A stretch of DNA of 64,000 nucleotides from JACCTU01 sp963769665 (lineage in GTDB: Bacteria; Actinomycetota; Thermoleophilia; Gaiellales; Gaiellaceae): assembly GCA_963769665.1 (NCBI GenBank), contig CAVYMQ010000003.1:1922001-1986000 (forward strand). Reading direction: 5' to 3'. Both the position numbers and the translations under genes were made by a program. Shown piece by piece: positions 51,843-60,095 of the stretch. Numbering within the stretch: the first letter of the stretch is position 1; each line of letters opens with the position of its first letter. The notes under the pieces were generated by a model. That model saw nothing but the letters and a program-made list of their open reading frames with translations. It made no database searches and was not told the DNA's origin.

Positions 51843-54391
51843 AGCGCTTCGAGCACGTTCAGCCGAGCCGCTCGCCGCGCCGGCCACACGGCGGCAATGA
51901 TCCCGACGGCGATCGTCGCGATCGTGAACACGATCAGTGAGCCAACCGGCAGGGTGAAGTCGATGAAGTCGATTCGCGCCACGAGCAGCGCGCCGAGCAC
52001 GACGCCGAGAATGATCCCGAGGAAGCCGCCGATCAGAGCGGTGATCACGCTCTCGTGGCGGATCATCCGCCGGATCTGCCGGCGCGTCATGCCGATCGCG
52101 CGAAGCATCCCGATCTCCCGCGTGCGCTCGAACACCGTCAGCACGAGCGTGTTGACGATCCCGAAGAGCGACACGATGACCGAGAGCGCGAGCAGGACGT
52201 AGAGGATGTTCAGGATCGCGCTCAGGCCGGCGATCTGGTTGTCGATGAACTCACTCCTCGTCTGCGCCTTCGCGTTCGGGAACTCGGCCAGGGACTCCTC
52301 GAGCGTGGCCTGGTTCTCCTCGGTCTGACCGCCCTGCATGCGCACGAAGGAGAAGAGGTTGCGCGGGTTCTCGGTGTGCTTGTCCCACTCGGTCGACGAG
52401 ATCGTGACCGGCCCGAAGGGAGAGCCGCCCGCAGGCGGATCGAAGATGCCTTCCACTTGGAAGGTCTCCCTGTCGCCGTTCGCGAACGTCAGCCGGACCG
52501 GGGAGCCCAGCCGCAGGTCGTGGTCGGCTGCGTAGCCGTCGTCCACGACCGCGCCGTCGTCACCGAGTTCCGCGAGCGCGTTTTCCGAGCCCTCGACCCA
52601 CTCCATGTCGAGCATCGTGGCGAGCGGCGGGTTCACGGCCGTGGCGAAGAACGATTTGCCGTACGCCTGCGCATCGCCGGTCCGGACGTCGCCGACGGCC
52701 TCGACGCCGGGAACCTCCGCGATGCTCTCGCCCACCGAGGCGGGGATCGGCGAAAAGTTGTTCTGCGCGGTCACGGCGTAGTCGGCGTCCGTCCAGAGAT
52801 CCTCGACGGCGCCGCGGAACGTCGACGTGATCCCCGCCGCGAGCACGGCGACGAGCGTGACGAGCGCGAGCCCGATCATCAGCGCCGAGGCGGTCGAGGC
52901 GGTCCGCTGCGGGTTTCTGCGAGCGTTGTCCCGCGCCAGCGCGCCTGCGGCACCGCCCATCTTCGTGGCCGGCCAGCCCAGTGCGTAGGCGAGCGGGCGG
53001 ATGAACTTGACGGAGAGCAGTGCAATGCCCACGAAGACGAGGAGCGCTCCGAGCCCGAGCCACAGGAGCAGGCTCGTCGTCCCGAGGTCGGGGGCGAACA
53101 GCGCGTAGAGGATGGAAGCGAAACCGAGGAGAGTGAGCACCGAGGCGCCGACCGTGCGGTACGGCGCGAAGCGCGACTCGGGCAGCGTCGCCCCTTCCCG
53201 GACCGCGGCAATCGGCGGCACGCGCGTCGCCCGGATTGCCGGGCGAAGGCTCGCGAGGAGCGTGACGATGATCCCGACGCCCAGGGCAACGACGATCGTC
53301 CGAGTCTGGAAGACGAGCCCCGTGTTCGGCAGCGTGAACCCGACGGCGTCGAAGAGCTTGAAGAGCACGGTTGCCAGACCGAGGCCGAGGAAGAGCCCGA
53401 GTACCGACGCGAGGATCCCGACGACGAGCGCCTCGAGGATGATCGAGCCGAGCACCTGCTTTCGCGAGGCGCCGATCGTCCTGATCGTCGCGAACTCGCG
53501 AGTCCGCTGCGCGATCGTGATCGCGAGCGAGTTCGCGATCACGAAGCTGCCGACGAAGAGCGCAATTCCGGCGAACGCAAGCAGGAAGCCCTGGAGGAAC
53601 GTGATGAACTCGTTCGTCTCGGACGCTTCCTCGCTCGCCTGCGCCTGGCCTGTTCGGACCTGGGCGGTCGGCGGGAGCACGCCCTCGATTGCGGCGGTGA
53701 GCTCCTCCGGGGAGACATTCGGGTTCGAAGAGACCGCGATCTCGTCGAGCCGCCCTTCCTTGTTGTAGAGACGTTGCGCCGTCGGCAGGTCGAAGCCGGC
53801 GAGCGTGGCGTCGCCGATCGTCGACAGGGTGTCGCCGAAGCGCACGAGCCCCGAGATCCGGTACTGCTGGACGGCGCCCTCGGCCTGCACGCTGATCGTG
53901 TCCCCGACGTTGAAGTCCTCCTTCTTCGCCGTGGCCTCGTCGATCACGATCTCGTTCTGGGCCGGCCAGCCTCCCTCGACGAGCCTCAGCGGGTTGAAGG
54001 GCGAGTTGCCGTTGGCGATGCTGAAGCCGATGCTCGGCGCGTTGCCGACGATCGCCTTACCTTCCTTGTCGATCAGGACGGTCGACTCGCTGTCGACGCC
54101 GCCCTCCGCCTGCGCCACCTCGGGAAGCGTGCGGACGCGGTCGAGCAGGCTCTCGTCGAGCGTGGGGGCCTCGCTGCCGCTTCCGTCGGTGAGGTCGAAC
54201 GCGGACCGGCCGGTGACGACGGCATCCGAGCCCTGACGGACGTCGTTGAAGATCGCGTCGAACGCCTGGTCGATCGAGTCCGTGAGCACGTAGGTGCCGC
54301 TGACCATCGCGACGCCGAGCACGATCGCGATCGCGGTGAGAACGGTCCGCAGCTTGCGACCGAGCAGGCCCTTCAGGGCGAACTTGATCAC
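51830..54391 (-). CDS. ABC transporter permease, MacB/FtsX type
   Basis: 853 residues, two permease repeats. N-terminal helix (KLRTVLTAIAIVLGVAMVSG), a large extracytoplasmic MacB-PCD domain (about 45-260), an FtsX domain with three or four helices (about 265-420), additional helices, a second MacB-PCD-like domain (about 530-705), and a last FtsX domain (about 715-850). FARTREIGM-like segment FERTREIGMLRAIG is typical. It probably couples ATP use inside to lipid or substrate handling outside rather than classic import. Overlaps the ATPase gene by ATGA. Confidence 0.92.
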   Translation of the reverse strand: MIKFALKGLLGRKLRTVLTAIAIVLGVAMVSGTYVLTDSIDQAFDAIFNDVRQGSDAVVTGRSAFDLTDGSGSEAPTLDESLLDRVRTLPEVAQAEGGVDSESTVLIDKEGKAIVGNAPSIGFSIANGNSPFNPLRLVEGGWPAQNEIVIDEATAKKEDFNVGDTISVQAEGAVQQYRISGLVRFGDTLSTIGDATLAGFDLPTAQRLYNKEGRLDEIAVSSNPNVSPEELTAAIEGVLPPTAQVRTGQAQASEEASETNEFITFLQGFLLAFAGIALFVGSFVIANSLAITIAQRTREFATIRTIGASRKQVLGSIILEALVVGILASVLGLFLGLGLATVLFKLFDAVGFTLPNTGLVFQTRTIVVALGVGIIVTLLASLRPAIRATRVPPIAAVREGATLPESRFAPYRTVGASVLTLLGFASILYALFAPDLGTTSLLLWLGLGALLVFVGIALLSVKFIRPLAYALGWPATKMGGAAGALARDNARRNPQRTASTASALMIGLALVTLVAVLAAGITSTFRGAVEDLWTDADYAVTAQNNFSPIPASVGESIAEVPGVEAVGDVRTGDAQAYGKSFFATAVNPPLATMLDMEWVEGSENALAELGDDGAVVDDGYAADHDLRLGSPVRLTFANGDRETFQVEGIFDPPAGGSPFGPVTISSTEWDKHTENPRNLFSFVRMQGGQTEENQATLEESLAEFPNAKAQTRSEFIDNQIAGLSAILNILYVLLALSVIVSLFGIVNTLVLTVFERTREIGMLRAIGMTRRQIRRMIRHESVITALIGGFLGIILGVVLGALLVARIDFIDFTLPVGSLIVFTIATIAVGIIAAVWPARRAARLNVLEALQYE

Positions 54392-55125
54392 GCCGTCGTG
54401 ATCGCGTCGAGCGCCGCCAGGATCTCGGGCTGCGTCGAGCGGGGAAGCTCCATCACGATCTTGCCGTCCGCGAGGAAGAGCACCCGGTCGGCGATCGCCG
54501 CAGCGCGGGGCTCGTGCGTGACCATCACGGTCGTCTGGCCGTACTCCTCGACGGACTGCCGGAGCAGGTCGAGGATCTCGCTGCCGGTCTTCGAGTCGAG
54601 GTTGCCGGTCGGCTCGTCGGCAAAGACCACCGTCGGGCGCGAGACGAGAGCGCGAGCGATCGCGACGCGCTGTTGCTGTCCGCCGGACAGCTCCGAAGGG
54701 CGGTGCTTACGCCGGTCGGCGAGGCCGACATTCTTGAGCAGCGCTTCGAAGAACTCCGGGTCGGGCTTCTCGCCGGCGATCGTGAGCGGCAGCAAGACGT
54801 TCTCCTCCGCCGTCAGCATCGGCAGCAGGTTGAAGAACTGGAAGACGAAACCGATGTGCTCCCGCCGGAGCTTCGTCAGGTCGGAGTCCCCGAGCCGCGT
54901 GATCGGCGTGCCGGCTATCGACACTTCGCCTGCGGTCGGCTTGTCGAGCCCCGCGAGGATGTGCATGAGCGTCGACTTGCCCGAGCCCGACGGCCCCATG
55001 ATCGCGGTCAGGTCGCCCGTCGGGATGTCGAGCGAGACTCCCTGCAGCGCGCGGACGGCCGTTTCGCCCTCGCCGTAGACTCGGGTCAGGTCGCTCGCGT
55101 GCACGACTGTGCCGTTCTGGCTCAT
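54388..55125 (-). CDS. ABC transporter ATP-binding protein, MacB/LolD type
   Basis: 245 residues. Walker A GPSGSGKST, signature LSGGQQQRVAIARAL, Walker B VVFADEPTGNLDS, H-loop in MVTHEPRAAA. The DEPTGNLDS form is typical of the LolD/MacB subfamily that pairs with FtsX-type permeases. The permease gene starts four bases before its stop. Both together form a type VII ABC transporter. No periplasmic adaptor or MacA gene is adjacent. Confidence 0.96.
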   Translation of the reverse strand: MSQNGTVVHASDLTRVYGEGETAVRALQGVSLDIPTGDLTAIMGPSGSGKSTLMHILAGLDKPTAGEVSIAGTPITRLGDSDLTKLRREHIGFVFQFFNLLPMLTAEENVLLPLTIAGEKPDPEFFEALLKNVGLADRRKHRPSELSGGQQQRVAIARALVSRPTVVFADEPTGNLDSKTGSEILDLLRQSVEEYGQTTVMVTHEPRAAAIADRVLFLADGKIVMELPRSTQPEILAALDAITTA

Positions 55126-55134
55126 CGCTTCAAC

Positions 55135-56175
55135 CTACCGGTCCCCGGCAATGAAGAACGCGGTCGCGGCACCGACGTACGCGACGATCAGGATGACTCC
55201 CTTCGCGCGGCTGGACTGCCCGTCCGCGAGGAGCGCTGCGGTCACCACGGTCGAGACCGCCAGCACCCCGATCTCAACCGGCCGGAACGAGAGCGCGAGC
55301 GGGTCGATCAGCCAGGAGAGCAAGGCGACAGCCGGGATCAGGAAGACGGCCACCTGCGCGCTCGACGCGAGCGCGATCTCTGCAGCGAGCTTGATGTTTC
55401 CGCGCGCCGCGACCACCACGGCGCCGCCGTGCTCGGCCGCGTTGCCGACGATCGCGATGATCACGGCCGCGACGAAGAACTCGGACAGCCCGACGTTGTC
55501 GGCGAACGAGTCCACCGATCCGACGAGGATCTCGGCGATCAGCGCCGTCACGACGGTCGCGGCGCCGAGCACGAGCAGGGACGTTCGCAGCGACCAGCCC
55601 TTGATCTCGGCCGGCTCGTCGGAGACGTGCATCAACCGATGCCGCCGGAGTGAGTACCACGTGACCGCGACGTAGACGACGAGGAGGATGACGGAGGGGA
55701 CGATGGACAGCACCGCGAGCGAGTGCCGCTCGGGATCGCCTTCCCAGCTGGGGACTGCAGGGATCAGCAGCAGCACGACCGCGAGACCCACGAGCCCGAT
55801 CGAGAGAAACGACGACGGGCGGTCGAGCGCGCCGCGGCCGCCGAACAGGAGCGAGAACCCGAGCACGAGCAGGAGGTTCCCGACGACGCTGCCGGTGAGC
55901 GAGCCGCGCACGACCTCGGTCAGGCCGTCCGAGACCGCAAAGAGCGCGATGATCAGCTCGGGCGCGTTGCCGAACGTCGCGTTCAGGAAGCCGCCGACGC
56001 CGGGGCCCGTGTGATGGGCGGCGTGTTCCGTCGCCTCGCCGATCAACCAGGCGAGCGGGACGAGGCTAAGCGCCGCGAGCACGAAGTCGACGTTCGGCCC
56101 CGGATGCACGAGGAAGTGAATCGCGATCGTTATCGGCGCGAGGCCGAGCAACGCCGTGAGGATGCGCCGTGCCAC
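55135..56175 (-). CDS. cax: Calcium/proton antiporter of the CaCA superfamily
   Basis: 346 residues, about 11 transmembrane helices in two repeats. The two ion-binding alpha-repeats are visible as FGNAPELIIALFAV and IVGNAAEHGGAVVVA. An acidic and His-rich segment ATEHAAHHTGP precedes the first repeat. It should export Ca2+ using the proton gradient. The GTG at 56175 is chosen; a TTG at 56205 would overlap the divergent HAD gene. Confidence 0.93.
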   Translation of the reverse strand: MARRILTALLGLAPITIAIHFLVHPGPNVDFVLAALSLVPLAWLIGEATEHAAHHTGPGVGGFLNATFGNAPELIIALFAVSDGLTEVVRGSLTGSVVGNLLLVLGFSLLFGGRGALDRPSSFLSIGLVGLAVVLLLIPAVPSWEGDPERHSLAVLSIVPSVILLVVYVAVTWYSLRRHRLMHVSDEPAEIKGWSLRTSLLVLGAATVVTALIAEILVGSVDSFADNVGLSEFFVAAVIIAIVGNAAEHGGAVVVAARGNIKLAAEIALASSAQVAVFLIPAVALLSWLIDPLALSFRPVEIGVLAVSTVVTAALLADGQSSRAKGVILIVAYVGAATAFFIAGDR

Positions 56176-56182
56176 GGCCGAG

Positions 56183-56189
56183 TACGTTA
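56183..56189. promoter_or_regulatory. Overlapping divergent -10 boxes between cax and the HAD-like gene
   Basis: TACGTTA contains plus-strand TACGTT (56183-56188), 9 nt before the ATG at 56198, and minus-strand TAACGT (56189-56184), 8 nt before the GTG at 56175. The whole divergent gap is 22 bp. Confidence 0.4.
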
Positions 56190-56197
56190 CTGACGCG

Positions 56198-56692
56198 ATG
56201 GTCAACGCGGTCCTCTTCGCGTGGGGTCACACATTGGCGACACCAGCCCCGGACGACGAGCCGGGCGGGGCGGCTCGCCGGCTCGACTCGACGACCCACG
56301 CGCTCCTCGAGGCGCTCCGGCGGCGTGGCCTCGCGCTCGGCGTCGTCTCGAACGCAGCCGACTCGCCCGAGCTCCTGCGCCGGGAACTTGCGGACTCCGG
56401 GATCGAGGAGCGGATCGATCACGCCGTCTTCTCGTCCGAGGTGGGGCGGAGCAAGCCCCACGCGGAGATCTTCCAGCATGCCCTTGACGCTCTCGGTGTC
56501 CGGGCCGAGGCCGCGCTGTTCGTCGGCGACCGGCTCTACGAGGACGTCCGCGGCGCCTCCGAGGTCGGGATGACGACCGTCCAGGCGCTCTGGTTCAGGG
56601 CCGACGACCACCCCGACGGCCTCGAGGCCGACTACCAGGCGTTCACCCAGATGGACGTCCTGAACGTGGTTCGCCGCCTCAATGGTGAGTGA
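56198..56692 (+). CDS. HAD-like protein lacking the catalytic nucleophile
   Basis: 164 residues. HAD motif II Ser (VVSNAAD), motif III Lys (GRSKPHAEIF) and motif IV (FVGDRLYEDVRGASEVG) are intact. But motif I reads LFAWGHTLA where relatives have LFDWGGTL or LFDLDGTL: the nucleophilic Asp is Ala and the second Asp/Gly is also changed. The phosphatase reaction should therefore be impossible; it may bind a ligand or regulate. The cap is very small. The ATG at 56198 is chosen over an upstream ATG at 56156. Confidence 0.88.
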   Translation: MVNAVLFAWGHTLATPAPDDEPGGAARRLDSTTHALLEALRRRGLALGVVSNAADSPELLRRELADSGIEERIDHAVFSSEVGRSKPHAEIFQHALDALGVRAEAALFVGDRLYEDVRGASEVGMTTVQALWFRADDHPDGLEADYQAFTQMDVLNVVRRLNGE

Positions 56693-56735
56693 AGACTCAC
56701 CCGCGCTTACTCCTGGGAAGCCGTTCTGTCAAGTC

Positions 56736-56764
56736 TTGCGCAGCCCCTTCCTGATGCCGACAAT
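56736..56764 (+). promoter_or_regulatory. Promoter TTGCGC-17-GACAAT for the Cys-rich gene
   Basis: TTGCGC (56736-56741), exactly 17 nt, GACAAT (56759-56764), then 7 nt to the ATG at 56772. It is one of the few leaderless starts here with a recognisable -35, and it decides the start codon of the gene that follows. Confidence 0.55.
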
Positions 56765-56771
56765 TCAGGGA

Positions 56772-57182
56772 ATGGCGTACGTCGAGCAGTCCGCCGCCAC
56801 CCTCCCCCTGAGGCCCCAGGACGAGGTCGAGTGTCGGCGCTGTGAGGTGCACTGCGACAAGGTCGTGCACCCCTCGGCCTGCATCGCGAAGGCGTGTCCG
56901 TTCCTCTACTCCTACGAGGCGCACGGCCATCGCTACGTCGGCTGCCTGCAGAAGGTCTACGCGGTCGAGATCGACCTGGACAAGCTCGAGGCGGCCGAGC
57001 GCCACGGCGGCTTCGGCGCGGTGCGGGCGATTCGCCAGCCGCTGCCGATGTGCCACACCGAGGTCGAGAGCACCTACGAGACCCGCACGGACGACCTCGG
57101 CTGCGTCAACCCGGAGTTCTTCGAGCTGCCCGACGGACAGCCGAACTTCCGGATCTTTGCGCGTGTAACGCCGAACGCCTAG
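56772..57182 (+). CDS. Cysteine-rich conserved hypothetical protein
   Basis: 136 residues. Eight Cys, most in the first half: CRRCEVHC (C-x2-C-x3-C), then SACIAKACPF (C-x4-C), YVGCLQ, and later PMCHTE and LGCVNPE. This spacing suggests a bound metal or Fe-S cluster, but it matches no family I recognise. No membrane helix or signal. The last third (FFELPDGQPNFRIFARV) is a beta strand pair. The in-frame start at 56682 is rejected because the promoter lies downstream of it. Confidence 0.72.
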   Translation: MAYVEQSAATLPLRPQDEVECRRCEVHCDKVVHPSACIAKACPFLYSYEAHGHRYVGCLQKVYAVEIDLDKLEAAERHGGFGAVRAIRQPLPMCHTEVESTYETRTDDLGCVNPEFFELPDGQPNFRIFARVTPNA

Positions 57183-58028
57183 CTACGACGTCCACCGCGC
57201 GTGCAGCTCGCGCGTCTTGCGAATCTCGTCCGCGTTGGGGCCCTTGTCGTCCGCGCCGGGCACCTCGAGGATCGCCGGCAGGTCCTGCACCTTCGGGTGG
57301 GCCAGGAACGCGCCGAGGCCCTCGCCCATCAGGCCGTCGAGGACGTTGTCGTGGCGGTCGCTGTTCGAGCCGAGCGCCGACTTCGAGTCGTTCACGTGCA
57401 GGCAGCGCAACCGGTCGAGCCCCACCGCGTCGTCGAGCTCGGTAAAGACCGCGGCGACCGTATCCGGGTCGGTCACGTCGCGGCCTGAGACGTAGAGATG
57501 GCACGAGTCGAGGCAGACGCCGAGCCGGGGGTGACGGTCGAGCTTCTCGAAGAGCATTGCGAGTTCCTCGATCGAACGGCCGATCGTGGCGCCGGCGCCC
57601 GCGGAGTTCTCCATCAGCAGCCACGTGCGCTCGGAGCAGCGCTCGAGCACCTGCTCCATCGCGGGCAGCACGCGCTCGAGCCCATGCTCGAAGCCGGAGC
57701 CGAGGTGCGAGCCGACGTGGAAGACGACACCGTCCGCGTGGATCGCGCACGCCACGTCCATCGTGCTGCACATCGCGGCGACGCTCTTCTCGTACACCTC
57801 GTCATTCGGGGCGGCCAGGTTGATGAGGTAGATGGCGTGGCAGAAGACTGCTCCCATCGCGGTCTCCTCACGTTGCGCGCGGAATGCCTCGTAGAGCTCG
57901 GGGTTCGGCGTCGGAGGTTTCCATGCGCGTGGGCTTTGCGTGAACAGCTGGACGGCTTCGGCGCCCATCTCGACCGCCTTGTCGAGCGCGCTCTTCACGC
58001 CACCCCCGCAGTGCGCGCCGATCAGCAC
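57183..58028 (-). CDS. nfo: Endonuclease IV (AP endonuclease)
   Basis: 281 residues, usual length. Zinc-ligand segments of the family are visible: IGAHCGGG, HVGSHLGSG, LMENSAGAG, CLDSCHLYVSG, LHVNDSK with SDRHDNV, and AILEVPG. It cuts DNA 5' of abasic sites with three zinc ions. The GTG at 58028 overlaps the stop of the HTH_42 gene by 7 nt. Being the last gene of the operon, it would act on the abasic sites the two upstream glycosylase-like proteins could make. Confidence 0.95.
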   Translation of the reverse strand: MLIGAHCGGGVKSALDKAVEMGAEAVQLFTQSPRAWKPPTPNPELYEAFRAQREETAMGAVFCHAIYLINLAAPNDEVYEKSVAAMCSTMDVACAIHADGVVFHVGSHLGSGFEHGLERVLPAMEQVLERCSERTWLLMENSAGAGATIGRSIEELAMLFEKLDRHPRLGVCLDSCHLYVSGRDVTDPDTVAAVFTELDDAVGLDRLRCLHVNDSKSALGSNSDRHDNVLDGLMGEGLGAFLAHPKVQDLPAILEVPGADDKGPNADEIRKTRELHARWTS

Positions 58029-59059
58029 GCGAACGCCGCGAGCCGCGCCGCTTCGTCCTCGAGCTCCCGTCGCACGGCGCGGGGGAGAGGCGCGAAGGGC
58101 TCGAGCGCGACCTTGCCGTTCTCGTGTCGCCAGCGGCCCGCGACGACTCCGTCGACGAGAAAGGTTTGCGCGACGTCGCCGTTCTTCGCGATCACCGTCT
58201 TGCGGTACTCCTCCGGCAAGACGCGCGTGCGGTCGGCGAAAGCGAGCAGCACGTTGTCCCACTTCGGCAGGAAGCGCACCGGTGCGGGAGTGTCGGCCGC
58301 GGGGAGCGGTGCGCGCTGGACGTCCAGCAGCTCGCGGCCGTTCTCGTCGCGGAAGCGGCGCAGAGGCTCGAGCGCTTCGAACGCGTCGGCGAAGTCGGAG
58401 ACACGCATGCCCGACCAGACTGCGAAGTCCGCGCGGCTCGCGGGACCAAAGGCGCCGAGGTAGCGCCGGACGAGCTCTGCGCGGGCGGGCGTCGTCTCCA
58501 CGATCTCGGGCTCGCCGATCGCGGCGAACAGCCCCTGCGGCCTCGACGACCAGAGCGCCGTGTCGGGGGCATGAAGCACGTGCCCGCCGGTGCGTGCGGC
58601 GAACCACGCGCGGCGGCGAGTCAGCTCGTCGACCGTGCCGTGCGTCTGCTCGAGGTGCTCCATCACCTGCTTGAACGTGAGCGGCCCGTCGGCGAAGAGC
58701 GCCCGCACCGCCGGCACGAGCTTCCGTCCGAGCGCTACGGACTCAGGGTCGCCCCACGGCCGCAGCCCCTGCAGCGCCGCAAAGAACAGCGGGTAGTCGC
58801 GGGCGGTCACGAGGTGGAGGGTGCCGCGCATCACCGTCGCCTTCACGACCTTCCCCGAGCGGATGGCGCGCTCGAGCGGCCCTCTCTTGAACTCGGGGAT
58901 GCGCGACCAGAGCCCGACGTACGGTGCCTGCGGCCACTGCGCCTGCAGCCCCGCGAGTCGCTCGATCACGGCGGTCGCCGGCGTGCGTCGGCGCTCCAGC
59001 AGCAGCTGCCGCGCGAGCGTCGCCCGGTTGAGCTCCTCGAGTGTGAGGACGCGCGTCAC
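58022..59059 (-). CDS. HTH_42-family (AlkZ/YcaQ-like) putative DNA glycosylase, copy 2
   Basis: 345 residues from the GTG overlapping the stop of the copy-1 gene (GTGA). Winged-helix DNA-binding superfamily: GLQAQ at residues 37-41 gives the Q-x-Q motif at the place where AlkZ has its catalytic QPhiQ, followed by PYVGLWSRI. Further family segments are MRGTLHLVTARDYP, FLPKWDNVLLAFADR, FLVDGVVAGRW and a Leu-rich C-terminal helix. AlkZ unhooks interstrand crosslinks made by a natural product; YcaQ acts on similar lesions. The substrate here is unknown. Confidence 0.85.
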   Translation of the reverse strand: MTRVLTLEELNRATLARQLLLERRRTPATAVIERLAGLQAQWPQAPYVGLWSRIPEFKRGPLERAIRSGKVVKATVMRGTLHLVTARDYPLFFAALQGLRPWGDPESVALGRKLVPAVRALFADGPLTFKQVMEHLEQTHGTVDELTRRRAWFAARTGGHVLHAPDTALWSSRPQGLFAAIGEPEIVETTPARAELVRRYLGAFGPASRADFAVWSGMRVSDFADAFEALEPLRRFRDENGRELLDVQRAPLPAADTPAPVRFLPKWDNVLLAFADRTRVLPEEYRKTVIAKNGDVAQTFLVDGVVAGRWRHENGKVALEPFAPLPRAVRRELEDEAARLAAFAC

Positions 59060-60078
59060 GCGAGGAATGCCTCGAGTCGCTCCGCCTCGTCGCCGAGCTC
59101 CCGTCTGACGCCGCGCGGCAGCGGCGAGAACGGCTCGACGACGACGCGCCCCGCTTCGCTTTTCCACGTTCCGGCGACGAAGCCGTCGACGAGCACCACC
59201 TGCGCGCCACTGAGCACGAGCTTCCGGATGGCGTGCTCCTCGGGCAGCACACGCCGACGGTCGGCATGCGCGATCAGCAGCTCGTCCCACCGTGAGAGGA
59301 AGCGGATCGGAGCGCGCTCGTCGCCGTCGGCGAGCGGTGCGCGCGGCAGGTCGATCAGCTCGCGACCGTCCTCGTCGGCGAAGCGTCTCAGCCGGATCGA
59401 CTCGAGCGCCGGGTCGATGGTCTTGAGGAGTTGCCCGCTCCACGATGCGAGGTCGGCCCTCGTCGCGGGCCCGAACGCCGCGAGGTAGCGCTTCACGAGG
59501 TGCACGAGTGCGGCGGCGACCGGCGGCCGGCGGAAGCTCGCAGCCCGAAACCGAACGCCGCGGGTGAAGCCCCACTCGGCTGTGTTCGGCAGCGGCTCGA
59601 GCGGGATCAGATGACGAAGCCACGCCAGGTCGCGGAGGTTCTCGACCTCGCCGGCCGGCCCGCGGCGCTCCTCGATGAAAGCGACGAGCTCGCGGGCCGC
59701 CCGCGGCTCACGGCGCACGTGCGCCCGGACCGCCGTGACGAGCTCCGGCGCAGGCTTCGCGCGACCGTTCGACCACGGCGCGACCTCCTTGCGCAGGGCG
59801 GTCGTGAAGAGCGGGTAGTCCCGCGCGCTGACGAGGTGGAGCGTCCCGCGCATCAGTGCTGCCTTGACGACCTGCCCGCGCCGCAGGGCCCGCGTCAGGT
59901 GCGCTCGTTCGAACCCCTCGAGCCGCGACCAGAGTGCGACGTACGGCGAAGGAACCCACTGCGCTTGGAGCGCCGCGACCCGCTCGATCGCCCGTGCCGG
60001 GCTGAGCCGCTCCCGGCGCAGCAGGAGCTGGCGGAGGAGCAGCGTTCGATTGAGCTCCCGGAGCGTCAGGACGCGCAC
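59056..60078 (-). CDS. HTH_42-family (AlkZ/YcaQ-like) putative DNA glycosylase, copy 1
   Basis: 340 residues, a diverged paralogue of the next gene over its whole length. LQAQ gives Gln38-Ala-Gln40, again at the AlkZ catalytic position, then PYVALWSRL, MRGTLHLVSARDYP, FLSRWDELLIAHADRR and VLVDGFVAGTW. It starts at a GTG with TAGCGT 6 nt upstream, sharing bases with the gltX promoter. It is the first gene of the glycosylase-glycosylase-endonuclease IV operon. Two adjacent diverged copies suggest different substrates or a heteromer. Confidence 0.85.
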   Translation of the reverse strand: MRVLTLRELNRTLLLRQLLLRRERLSPARAIERVAALQAQWVPSPYVALWSRLEGFERAHLTRALRRGQVVKAALMRGTLHLVSARDYPLFTTALRKEVAPWSNGRAKPAPELVTAVRAHVRREPRAARELVAFIEERRGPAGEVENLRDLAWLRHLIPLEPLPNTAEWGFTRGVRFRAASFRRPPVAAALVHLVKRYLAAFGPATRADLASWSGQLLKTIDPALESIRLRRFADEDGRELIDLPRAPLADGDERAPIRFLSRWDELLIAHADRRRVLPEEHAIRKLVLSGAQVVLVDGFVAGTWKSEAGRVVVEPFSPLPRGVRRELGDEAERLEAFLA

Positions 60079-60083
60079 GCACC

Positions 60084-60090
60084 TACGCTA
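60084..60090. promoter_or_regulatory. Overlapping divergent -10 boxes (gltX / repair operon)
   Basis: TACGCTA holds plus-strand TACGCT (60084-60089), 6 nt before the gltX GTG at 60096, and minus-strand TAGCGT (60090-60085), 6 nt before the GTG at 60078. The gap is only 17 bp, so one polymerase at a time can use it. Confidence 0.5.
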
Positions 60091-60095
60091 TCGAC

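Noticed and set aside
52055..55078. A 1007-codon open frame opposite the ABC transporter genes
   Set aside because: Extreme Arg/Asp/Glu content with no domain; it is the antisense of the permease and ATPase genes, which have full motifs.
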